Assembly: GCA_004563275.1 (NCBI GenBank)
Contig: SFSZ01000027.1
Location: forward strand, 1 to 11,211
Length of the DNA stretch: 11,211 nt
Direction: 5' to 3'
DNA from: a bacterium
GTDB lineage: Bacteria; Bacillota_I; Bacilli_A; RF39; UBA660
Shown piece after piece: positions 1-6,100 of the stretch (its first letter is position 1; every line of letters begins with the position of its first letter). The translations under genes and the position numbers were made by a program. Below the pieces are notes generated by a model. The model was not told where the DNA came from, made no database searches, and was given only the letters and a program-made list of their open reading frames with translations.

Positions 1-477
<477 letters not shown>

Positions 478-570
478 AATATAAATTATTATTTAAGTTT
501 AATCTGACTACTTTAAAATTGACATTTTACTTAGTTTTCAAAGATCATTCTGCGCTCTTTTCTGATGCGC
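478..570 (-). promoter_or_regulatory. 16S rRNA leader with boxA-like element
   Basis: This is the transcribed leader between the promoter closest to 16S and the 16S 5' end, about 93 bases. It carries TGATCTTTGAAAACT at 533-547 on the minus strand. That resembles the boxA/antitermination sequence seen in Bacillota rRNA leaders and spacers, where NusB-NusE loading suppresses early termination. The rest is AT-rich, and no open frame with a ribosome binding site is present. The boxA assignment rests on sequence resemblance only. Confidence 0.65.
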
Positions 571-576
571 ATTAGT

Positions 577-605
577 AATATATCAAATCTTTTATCTTAA
601 GTCAA
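577..605 (-). promoter_or_regulatory. rRNA promoter P1 (closest to 16S)
   Basis: On the minus strand, a -35 of TTGACT (600-605) and a -10 of TATATT (577-582) are separated by exactly 17 bases. Transcription should start near 570 and run into the 16S leader. The match to the vegetative sigma consensus and the position 90-100 bases before the rRNA make this a strong candidate. Confidence 0.75.
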
Positions 606-698
606 CACTTTTTTTAATTTTTTTTGACTTTTTTCGACATTTCTTAAATTTTGATATATTTTTAAATGTATGTGCTCTTTTTTGAACACATACATTGT

Positions 699-727
699 AT
701 TATATGACATAATTTTTAAAATATCTA
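699..727 (-). promoter_or_regulatory. rRNA promoter P2
   Basis: On the minus strand, a -35 of TAGATA (722-727) is followed after 17 bases by a perfect TATAAT (699-704). It lies 122 bases upstream of P1 and sits in a degenerate copy of the same module. Its -10 environment (TCATATAATACAA) is identical to that of P3. Confidence 0.65.
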
Positions 728-810
728 GTCTTTTTTTAAAAAAATTCCACTTTTTTAAAATTTGATATATTTTTAATTGTTTTATGCTCTTTTTCAAGCG
801 CATGCTTTGT

Positions 811-839
811 ATTATATGATATTAATTTAATCTTGTCTA
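811..839 (-). promoter_or_regulatory. rRNA promoter P3 (furthest from 16S)
   Basis: On the minus strand, a -35 of TAGACA (834-839) is followed after 17 bases by a perfect TATAAT (811-816). It lies 112 bases upstream of P2. The next thing upstream is the terminator of the DUF402 gene, so this is the first promoter of the rRNA transcription unit. Confidence 0.65.
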
Positions 840-850
840 GTATTTTTTGT

Positions 851-884
851 AAAAAAAATGAACTTTTTTTAATTAGTTCATTTT
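851..884 (-). terminator. Intrinsic terminator of the DUF402 gene
   Basis: On the minus strand, AAAATGAAC pairs with GTTCATTTT (9 base pairs, loop of 12), and the second arm runs directly into a stretch of eight T. The TGA stop codon of the upstream gene lies within the first arm. Confidence 0.8.
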
Positions 885-1408
885 CCTTGTAAGTTAAGGA
901 ATTTTTGATAATATTCCTCAACATATTTTTTGTTAAATGGTCCTTTTTCAGATTTTTTTAACTCTATAACATTAGTTAATTCTTTCTGAAGTATAAAATC
1001 CAAGTCCTCAGAATATTTCATTATTTTTTTATGAAACTTATATTCATTGCGATCTAGTACTCTATATTCACCATCGGGAAATACTTTTAAATCTAAATCA
1101 TAATCAATATATTTTAAAATATTGTCATCAATTAAAAATGGGCTAGCCATATCAACTTTATAATATAGTCCAGTATTTTTAAATTGTGCTGTTACATGAA
1201 ACCATCTATCCTTATATAGAAATATAATGGCGGTTTCTTTAGTTTTGTGTGTACGACCATCTGATTCAGTAATTTTAACTTTATTGTTTCCACATACCAA
1301 ATAATCGTCTGTCTCATCAAGTATTGTTATTTCATCCCAAGTTCTATGGATTTTACCATTGTGTTTATAGCAATGCAATGGATGCTTGCTATTTAGTAAA
1401 ATTTCCAT
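878..1408 (-). CDS. Nucleoside tri-/diphosphatase (DUF402, Ntdp/YgaC-type)
   Basis: The 176-residue product belongs to the DUF402 family, whose staphylococcal member Ntdp hydrolyses nucleoside tri- and diphosphates with a divalent metal. The signature is clear in the middle: WFHVTAQF (residues 69-76), YYKVDMASPFLID (82-94) and IDYDLDLKVFPDGEYRVLD (101-119). The acidic residues D102, D104, D106, D112 and D119 are the likely metal and phosphate ligands. The C-terminal KGPF motif (155-158) is also typical, and the length matches the family. There is no signal peptide, so it should be cytosolic. The ATG has AGAGG a few bases upstream, and the gene forms its own transcription unit. The stop codon is TGA. 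If TGA were read as Trp, the protein would gain only W-T-N before TAA. The in vivo substrate is unknown. Confidence 0.9.
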   Translation of the reverse strand: MEILLNSKHPLHCYKHNGKIHRTWDEITILDETDDYLVCGNNKVKITESDGRTHKTKETAIIFLYKDRWFHVTAQFKNTGLYYKVDMASPFLIDDNILKYIDYDLDLKVFPDGEYRVLDRNEYKFHKKIMKYSEDLDFILQKELTNVIELKKSEKGPFNKKYVEEYYQKFLNLQGK

Positions 1409-1429
1409 AATAACCTCTTTCTTGTGAAC

Positions 1430-1458
1430 ATTATACTACAAAGTATTAAATCTTGCAA
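1430..1458 (-). promoter_or_regulatory. Promoter of the DUF402 gene
   Basis: On the minus strand, TTGCAA (1453-1458) and a perfect TATAAT (1430-1435) are 17 bases apart. They lie just upstream of the gene's ribosome binding site, giving a short 5' untranslated region of roughly 15 bases. Confidence 0.75.
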
Positions 1459-1478
1459 AAAATTTATACTTGATTGAC

Positions 1479-1509
1479 AAAAAAAGAGAATAACTTGTCA
1501 TGTTATTCT
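1479..1509 (-). terminator. Intrinsic terminator of the dCMP deaminase-pgk operon
   Basis: On the minus strand, AGAATAAC pairs with GTTATTCT (8 base pairs, 7-base loop). A C and seven T follow. The TAA stop codon of pgk is built into the first arm, so the operon ends with essentially no 3' untranslated region. Confidence 0.85.
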
Positions 1510-2657
1510 TCTTCGAAACATTTTAATTTATTGGTTGCTAGATATTCTAAAGTTGCTCCACCACCGGTAGAAATAAAACTAAAATCTTTTATATTGAAGT
1601 ATTCCTTACTAGAAATAGCATCCCCGCCACCTATAACAGTTTGGGCACTACTTTCAGATATTGCAGTTAATATTTCTTTTGTTCCGTTTTCAAATTCTTT
1701 TTGAGATTCATATTTTCCCATAGTACCGTTTAAGAATATTGTTTGTGATTCATTTATTCTTTCCTTATATATAATGATTGTATCATCACCAATATCTAAA
1801 ATATTATCTTCATCTTCTATCTCGTTATATTTTCTTCTAAATACCTTATCTTCATTTAATACTTTATAGTCTACTGGCATTACTATTTTATCCTTATATA
1901 TACATAATAGTTCTTTTAACTCTTCTTTTTTGTCATCATCTTTTAGAGAAAGTCCCACATTATGATCAATATTTAAGAATGAATTAGCTATACCTCCTCC
2001 AAGAAGTAGGTAATCACACTTTGGTAAAATTCCTTTAATAATATCTAATTTGTCTTCTACTTTAGCACCACCCATAATAACGGTAAAAGGTCTTTGAGGA
2101 TTAATTACAATTTCTAATCCTTTTAGTTCTTCTTCAATTAAAAAACCAATACCATGTGGTAAATATTTTGCAATTCCATAATTTGAGGCATGTTTTCTGT
2201 GAGTCATTGCGAAGGCATCGTTTATAAATATATCACCTAATGATGCCCAATACTTTGATAATTCCTCATCACATTTGCTTTCTAGTTTATCTGGAAAATC
2301 TTCATATCTGGTATTTTCCATTAAAAGAACTTCTCCATTTTTTAAATAATTTATTTTTATTTCTAAGATTGTTCCTCTAGTAGCACTTGAAAAATAAACA
2401 TTTGTGTTTAATAATTCACATAATTTTTGATAAACAGGAAATAAAGTGTTTTTATCCATATCTTCTTTATTTTTAACTTTTCCTAAATGACTTAGTAAAA
2501 TTACTTTAGCTTGATGATTAACTAAATAGTTAATTGTTTTTAAGGATGCAGTTATTCTTTCATCACTTAGAATTTTTCCATCTTTGATGGTTACATTAAA
2601 GTCACATCTTAAAATAACTTTTTTTCCTTCTAAATCAAAGTCTACTATATTTTTCAT
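1503..2657 (-). CDS. pgk: Phosphoglycerate kinase, divergent
   Basis: This 384-residue enzyme of lower glycolysis transfers phosphate between 1,3-bisphosphoglycerate and ADP in the cytosol. Family motifs in order: RCDFN (17-21), R34, SHLGK (56-60), LLMENTRY (111-118), NDAFAMTHRKHAS (146-158), GGAKVEDK (196-203), GGGIANSF (220-227), NGTMGKYE (310-317), GGGDA (343-347) and STGGGATLE (363-371). The substrate-binding basic residues R17, R34, H57, R117 and R154 are kept, but the usual Arg of HLGR is Lys60. The nucleotide loop reads NGTMG instead of NGPMG. Start choice: an in-frame ATG at 2690 lies inside the upstream gene, whereas the ATG at 2657 has AAGGAGA at ideal distance and gives the normal PGK N-terminus. 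It is co-transcribed with the dCMP deaminase gene, which is unusual because pgk normally sits with gap or tpi. Confidence 0.93.
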   Translation of the reverse strand: MKNIVDFDLEGKKVILRCDFNVTIKDGKILSDERITASLKTINYLVNHQAKVILLSHLGKVKNKEDMDKNTLFPVYQKLCELLNTNVYFSSATRGTILEIKINYLKNGEVLLMENTRYEDFPDKLESKCDEELSKYWASLGDIFINDAFAMTHRKHASNYGIAKYLPHGIGFLIEEELKGLEIVINPQRPFTVIMGGAKVEDKLDIIKGILPKCDYLLLGGGIANSFLNIDHNVGLSLKDDDKKEELKELLCIYKDKIVMPVDYKVLNEDKVFRRKYNEIEDEDNILDIGDDTIIIYKERINESQTIFLNGTMGKYESQKEFENGTKEILTAISESSAQTVIGGGDAISSKEYFNIKDFSFISTGGGATLEYLATNKLKCFEEE

Positions 2658-2660
2658 ATT

Positions 2661-2667
2661 TCTCCTT
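2661..2667 (-). promoter_or_regulatory. Ribosome binding site that fixes the pgk start
   Basis: AAGGAGA lies in the 13-base gap between the dCMP deaminase stop and the ATG at 2657. The alternative upstream ATG (2690) has no comparable site and would add 11 residues not found in the family. Confidence 0.85.
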
Positions 2668-2670
2668 ATA

Positions 2671-3156
2671 TTAATATCCAAGACTTCCATTTAACGAATC
2701 ATCGTCATTAATCCAATCTTCTACCTTATATATAGAATATTCATTATTTGGTTCTCTAACAATTACTTCTTTTACTCCACTGTTAATAACTACTCTTTTG
2801 CACATCATGCATGATGTACTTTTAGGTTCAATTGAACCATCTTTAGCATTAACTCCTACAATATATATAGTTGAGTCTATTAAATCTCTTCTAGCAGCAC
2901 TTATAATGGCATTTTGTTCAGCATGAACACTTCGGCATAGTTCATAACGTTCTCCTCTGGGAATTTCCATTTTTTCACGATAACAATAGCCTAATTCATC
3001 ACAATTCTTTCTTCCTCTAGGAGCACCATTATAACCAGTTGAGATTATCTCGTCGTTTTTAACGATTACACAACCGTAGTGTCTTCTTAAACATGTGCTT
3101 CTTTCAGATACAGATTGAGCAATGTCTAGATAATAATTAATCTTGTCTTTTCTCAT
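2671..3156 (-). CDS. dCMP deaminase (ComEB-type cytidine/deoxycytidylate deaminase)
   Basis: The 161-residue zinc enzyme should convert dCMP to dUMP, feeding dTTP synthesis through thymidylate synthase in the cytosol. The catalytic core is HAEQNAI (H78 zinc ligand, E80 proton shuttle) and SCMMCKRVVINSG (C116 and C119 zinc ligands). The N-terminal STCLRRHYGCVIV and GYNGAPRG segments are typical of deoxycytidylate deaminases and separate it from tRNA or riboflavin deaminases. The usual Pro of the PCxxC motif is Ser115 here. The length fits the family. The ATG at 3156 has AGGTGA six bases upstream and a good promoter. It is first in a two-gene operon with pgk, 13 bases away. Specificity for dCMP rather than another cytidine-type substrate is inferred from family resemblance. 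Confidence 0.9.
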   Translation of the reverse strand: MRKDKINYYLDIAQSVSERSTCLRRHYGCVIVKNDEIISTGYNGAPRGRKNCDELGYCYREKMEIPRGERYELCRSVHAEQNAIISAARRDLIDSTIYIVGVNAKDGSIEPKSTSCMMCKRVVINSGVKEVIVREPNNEYSIYKVEDWINDDDSLNGSLGY

Positions 3157-3175
3157 TTTACTTCACCTATATTTC

Positions 3176-3204
3176 ATTATAATATAATTTTTATTTATTC
3201 ACAA
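3176..3204 (-). promoter_or_regulatory. Promoter of the dCMP deaminase-pgk operon
   Basis: On the minus strand, TTGTGA (3199-3204) and a perfect TATAAT (3176-3181) have a 17-base spacer, about 20 bases before the start codon. It faces away from the promoter of the neighbouring rightward gene within one ~108-base intergenic region. Confidence 0.7.
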
Positions 3205-3211
3205 ATTATTA

Positions 3212-3240
3212 TTGTATATTTTTAAGTTGAATGTTATCAT
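3212..3240 (+). promoter_or_regulatory. Candidate promoter of the 522-residue membrane protein
   Basis: TTGTAT (3212-3217) and TATCAT (3235-3240) are 17 bases apart and lie 25 bases before the ATG. The match is weaker than the other promoters here. TAATAT two to three bases further downstream is an alternative -10. Confidence 0.45.
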
Positions 3241-3264
3241 TTAATATAGGATAGAGGTTGACTA

Positions 3265-4833
3265 ATGATGATAGTAGATGAAGAAAAAAAGAGAAAAAAG
3301 AATATTATATTACTTATTATGGTTAGTATTATTGTTGTTGCTGGGGTTTTATGTCTTCTTTATTTTAATATAAATAGACCTGAAAAAATATTTAGAAAAT
3401 TTTTAAATTATAGTAATAATAAAATTTCTAGTATTTATGAATATGAAAATTCATTAAGAGATATGATAGAATCTTTTAAATCAAATACTAAGATTAGCAT
3501 TGAACGTAATGGTAAAAATTATGATGATGTTAATATTCGTTATGATCAAACTTTAAATTATAAAAAGAAACAGATTAAAATGCTTGCTGAAATAGATAAT
3601 GATAAAGATAATTTAATATCTATTTATTCTTTTTTGGATAAAAAATCTATTACGTTTAATTCTGAACAAATAAATGATAAAGCTATTGTTAACTCTAGTA
3701 AAAAAGTTGAAAAGCTTTGGAATATAATTGGTGATAATAGTAATATTCAAACTGTGGTTGATGGGATGATTGATTCTTATACTAAACATTATAAGGATGA
3801 TGTTAATATTATTAGTAATAAAAGTAAGATAAGTATTAAAAATGTTTTTAATGTTAAGAGTTATACTTTATCTTATGTTGGAGATGCTTCTTATAATTTA
3901 ATTAAAAATACACTAAATGATATGAATGCTAAGAAAGATGTTAATGAAACTTGGATAAAGCTTTTTGGAGATAAATATAATCTTGAAAATATTATTAATA
4001 GTTTAAATAAAGAAAAGATAAATAATATTTCACTTACTGTTTATACTTATGGTATTACTAATAAAATAGCCGGTTTTGATATTTCTTATGGTAAATATAA
4101 GTTTAGTAATTATAATATTAAAGGTGAAATATATTATGGCTTTAATAATAAAAATGATTCTTATTATTTTATAGGTAGTGGTGCTAGTAAAATAGAAGGT
4201 ACTGTTTATAAGAATAATAAAGAATTAGGTAATATTACTTGTGATAGTAATGATAACTTATATAACATTATATATAAAGATAGGAGTCATAATGTTACTT
4301 TTAAAGTTGATTCTTCTAATGAAAAAATAATTAATTTAAATTTTGATTATTCAACTAATGTTATTAAAGTTGGTATTAGTACTAGTATTGATATGAAGAC
4401 TAAACCTAAATTTTCGGGAATTACTGATAAAGTTAATTATAGTGATCTTACTAATAAAGATGAGTTAATAAATAAAGGTTATAATATTATTAAACGTTCT
4501 TCTTTATATACATTATATGAAGATATTAATAATGATAAAAACATTGAAAAAGATATGGAAGTATTTAAAGAAGATGTTAAGAATAAAGTATTAGTTATTC
4601 AAAAGGAAGTTAATACAAATTATTCTGATAAAAGTGGATGTGTTAATCTTGATAAGATAATTGGAAATGGTTATTTTGGTTATTTAAAAGTTATTAATGT
4701 TAATGATAAATATCAAGCTTATATAACTTTAGGTAAGGATAACTTGGTCGTTGAAAATTATACTATTGATAATATTAAAAATAATAAATATACAGTTACA
4801 CAAAAAGATAGTAAGAAAAATTATTCTTGTTAA
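3265..4833 (+). CDS. Membrane-anchored extracellular protein of unknown function
   Basis: I do not recognise this 522-residue protein. It begins with a short charged cytosolic segment (EEKKRKK, residues 6-12), followed by one hydrophobic helix at about 13-34. The remaining ~485 residues should lie outside the membrane. The outer part is rich in Asn, Lys, Asp, Ile and Tyr and shows alternating hydrophobic/polar stretches suggestive of beta structure (for example 255-300 and 345-395). This resembles the lipoprotein-like scaffolds common as surface proteins in gut Bacillota. No catalytic motif or cell-wall sorting signal is seen. There is a lone pair of late cysteines, one of them the final residue. 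AGAGG lies seven bases before the ATG; a second ATG follows immediately, so the start could be 3268. It is monocistronic, divergent from the dCMP deaminase gene and convergent with a cell-wall hydrolase. Confidence 0.85.
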   Translation: MMIVDEEKKRKKNIILLIMVSIIVVAGVLCLLYFNINRPEKIFRKFLNYSNNKISSIYEYENSLRDMIESFKSNTKISIERNGKNYDDVNIRYDQTLNYKKKQIKMLAEIDNDKDNLISIYSFLDKKSITFNSEQINDKAIVNSSKKVEKLWNIIGDNSNIQTVVDGMIDSYTKHYKDDVNIISNKSKISIKNVFNVKSYTLSYVGDASYNLIKNTLNDMNAKKDVNETWIKLFGDKYNLENIINSLNKEKINNISLTVYTYGITNKIAGFDISYGKYKFSNYNIKGEIYYGFNNKNDSYYFIGSGASKIEGTVYKNNKELGNITCDSNDNLYNIIYKDRSHNVTFKVDSSNEKIINLNFDYSTNVIKVGISTSIDMKTKPKFSGITDKVNYSDLTNKDELINKGYNIIKRSSLYTLYEDINNDKNIEKDMEVFKEDVKNKVLVIQKEVNTNYSDKSGCVNLDKIIGNGYFGYLKVINVNDKYQAYITLGKDNLVVENYTIDNIKNNKYTVTQKDSKKNYSC

Positions 4834-4869
4834 AAAAATACTGAGCGTTATAAAATCTCAGTATTTTTT
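4833..4869. terminator. Shared bidirectional terminator
   Basis: AAAAAATACTGAG and CTCAGTATTTTTT form a perfect 13-base-pair stem with an 11-base loop. Flanking A and T runs make it work in both directions. The rightward gene's stop codon touches the left arm, and the leftward gene's TAA (4848-4850) is in the loop, so both convergent genes end on the same structure. Confidence 0.9.
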
Positions 4870-5756
4870 ATTATATTATTTATTGTTATTTCTTTATTAT
4901 ATGATTCATATTTTTGTTTCGCTTTTGATACCAAGTTAATCCAATGTGGACTAGCTTTTTTGACACCATTATCTAAGACAGGACAATATACTCTACCGAT
5001 AGATTGGATTGAAGTTAAACCTTTACCATAATAATTTCTAGACATCATTCTAACGTATGTTAAGACACCTAATTCAATATTATTATGTTTAACTAATCCT
5101 TTACTAGACATTCCACCATAAATGTTGTTTTTCTTTAACATATATGTGACTTTGTAGTAACCGCTTTCAGCAGCTCCTATACTTAATAATGTTGTTGCAT
5201 CGACATTGGTATAAATTGTTGAGTAGTATAAGATAAGTTTTTCAACATAATTTGATGAACCTGTATAAGGTTTATATGATGTTTTTCTTAAATGTTTTTT
5301 TGTTTTATTTAAATTGTAAAAATATTCAACTAAACCATATTCAAAATTATCATACGTTTTTAAATTACCTTTACTGTCTTTTAAATATCCAATGTTTGTT
5401 ATTTCAAATTCACTATTTTCTTTTTCTAATGATTTTAAGTCTTTTATAATGTCGTCCATATTATAACTGAAAGCATTAGCAAAGAATAAAATAGTGTCAT
5501 AATTTTCTTCAATATAATAATTTAAATCTTTAACAATTATATTTTCAATTTCTTCTTGTACTTTTATGTACTTTTCATTTAGTTTTGGATAATCATATCC
5601 TAATTCAAAAGGGTTCGAGGGTAATACCTCATTATCATTTGAATTTATTTCGTTTGCTTTTACTGTTACTCTTGTTCCAACAATAACAAATGCTATTAAA
5701 AAAATAACACATATAATAATATTTAATATCTTCAGCGAAGATACACTTTTTTCCAC
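4848..5756 (-). CDS. Membrane-anchored glucosaminidase-like peptidoglycan hydrolase
   Basis: The 302-residue protein has an N-terminal membrane segment (about 8-28), a helical linker of ~130 residues and a C-terminal lysozyme-fold domain at about 165-285. The domain pattern is that of the glucosaminidase/lytic enzyme family. It shows VDATTLLSIGAAESGYY with E197 as the probable acid catalyst, NNIYGGMSSKG (210-220), the long YVRMMSRNYYGKGLTSIQSIGRVYCP stretch (234-259) and a terminal HWINLVSKAKQKYE. Such enzymes cut the glycan strands of peptidoglycan outside the membrane, so the cell probably has a murein wall. The start is GTG at 5756, supported by a very strong GGGGAGGGG eight bases upstream; no ATG fits. 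It is monocistronic with a clear promoter. Glucosaminidase versus lytic transglycosylase chemistry cannot be settled here. Confidence 0.82.
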   Translation of the reverse strand: MEKSVSSLKILNIIICVIFLIAFVIVGTRVTVKANEINSNDNEVLPSNPFELGYDYPKLNEKYIKVQEEIENIIVKDLNYYIEENYDTILFFANAFSYNMDDIIKDLKSLEKENSEFEITNIGYLKDSKGNLKTYDNFEYGLVEYFYNLNKTKKHLRKTSYKPYTGSSNYVEKLILYYSTIYTNVDATTLLSIGAAESGYYKVTYMLKKNNIYGGMSSKGLVKHNNIELGVLTYVRMMSRNYYGKGLTSIQSIGRVYCPVLDNGVKKASPHWINLVSKAKQKYESYNKEITINNIIKNTEIL

Positions 5757-5764
5757 TTTTTGTT

Positions 5765-5773
5765 CCCCTCCCC
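5765..5773 (-). promoter_or_regulatory. G-rich ribosome binding site for a GTG start
   Basis: GGGGAGGGG on the minus strand sits eight bases before the GTG at 5756. It stands out in a sequence that is otherwise extremely AT-rich, and it decides the non-ATG start. Confidence 0.75.
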
Positions 5774-5788
5774 AGACGAACGGCTTTT

Positions 5789-5818
5789 ATTTTATCATAT
5801 TATGGGGAAGAAAGTCAA
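5789..5818 (-). promoter_or_regulatory. Promoter of the glucosaminidase gene
   Basis: On the minus strand, TTGACT (5813-5818) and TAAAAT (5789-5794) have an 18-base spacer. They sit between the terminator of the upstream operon and the G-rich ribosome binding site. Confidence 0.6.
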
Positions 5819-5834
5819 ATTTCATTCAGAATAT

Positions 5835-5857
5835 AAAAAAGACCATAAGGTCTTTTA
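5835..5857 (-). terminator. Intrinsic terminator of the LysM-protein operon
   Basis: On the minus strand, AAAAGACC pairs with GGTCTTTT (8 base pairs, loop TTAT), and the T run continues for two more bases. The stop codon of the 77-residue protein overlaps the first arm. The A run on the other side could also give weak termination of rightward reads. Confidence 0.85.
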
Positions 5858-6088
5858 TGAGAAAAATTCAGTTAATTTAGCAAGTTCTTCGTCTTTTAAA
5901 TGTTCATTAATATATAGTCTTCCGTTATCGTTTTGAACACTAATATATTCAGTTTCTTCAGTTGGTTTTTCTTCTTCATCTAACTTTATTATTTTAAAGT
6001 AAGCGTTATCATCAATTAAAGCAGTATCAACTACTAAAAATTTTCTTTTATCATTTAGTTCAATTACTTCATCTTTAGAAAAATACAT
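5855..6088 (-). CDS. Small acidic protein of unknown function
   Basis: This 77-residue cytosolic protein has no signal or membrane segment. It starts MYFSKDEVIELND, then has predicted short beta strands (KFLVVDTAL, AYFKIIKLDEE, TEYISVQ, GRLYINE) and a short acidic C-terminal helix. The strand pattern recalls DUF1292-like small proteins of Bacillota, but I cannot assign it firmly. It is the second gene of an operon. Its AAAGGTGA ribosome binding site overlaps the stop codon of the LysM-like protein gene, leaving 12 bases between stop and start, so translation of the two is probably coupled. Its product may work with that partner, which is inference from position only. Confidence 0.75.
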   Translation of the reverse strand: MYFSKDEVIELNDKRKFLVVDTALIDDNAYFKIIKLDEEEKPTEETEYISVQNDNGRLYINEHLKDEELAKLTEFFS

Positions 6089-6100
6089 TGTTATTCACCT

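Larger units (their letters stand above)
551..839 (-). repeat. Three degenerate tandem promoter-hairpin modules
   Basis: The ~400-base stretch without a gene between 16S and the DUF402 gene is mostly three diverged copies of a 112-122-base unit. Each unit has a 17-spacer promoter and then, 3-7 bases later, a stem-loop with AAAAGAGC in its 3' half. The stem-loops are 784-803 (8 base pairs with one mismatch), 666-695 (9 perfect pairs, extendable to 12 with one wobble) and 551-571 (5 pairs). The two outer copies then share AAAAATATATCAAA. This looks like duplication of a promoter unit, with stems kept by compensating changes. The repeat boundaries are approximate. Confidence 0.6.

Noticed and set aside
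551..839. Repeated units considered as a CRISPR array
   Set aside because: There are only three diverged copies of 110-120 bases with no constant repeat or unique spacers; they match promoters instead.
597..924. Two overlapping leftward open frames, Lys-rich, with similar C-terminal parts
   Set aside because: They fall in the rRNA promoter repeats and the DUF402 terminator. Their mutual similarity only reflects the duplicated promoter modules.
1474..1704. Rightward 76-codon frame opposite the end of pgk
   Set aside because: It is antisense to conserved PGK motifs and has no ribosome binding site.
4751..4939. Rightward hydrophobic frame overlapping the end of the 522-residue gene
   Set aside because: It is read from T/A-rich DNA through the shared terminator and lacks a ribosome binding site; the Leu/Ile content is a composition effect.
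5252..5449. Rightward Leu/Phe-rich 65-codon frame
   Set aside because: It is antisense to the glucosaminidase gene and has no start signals.
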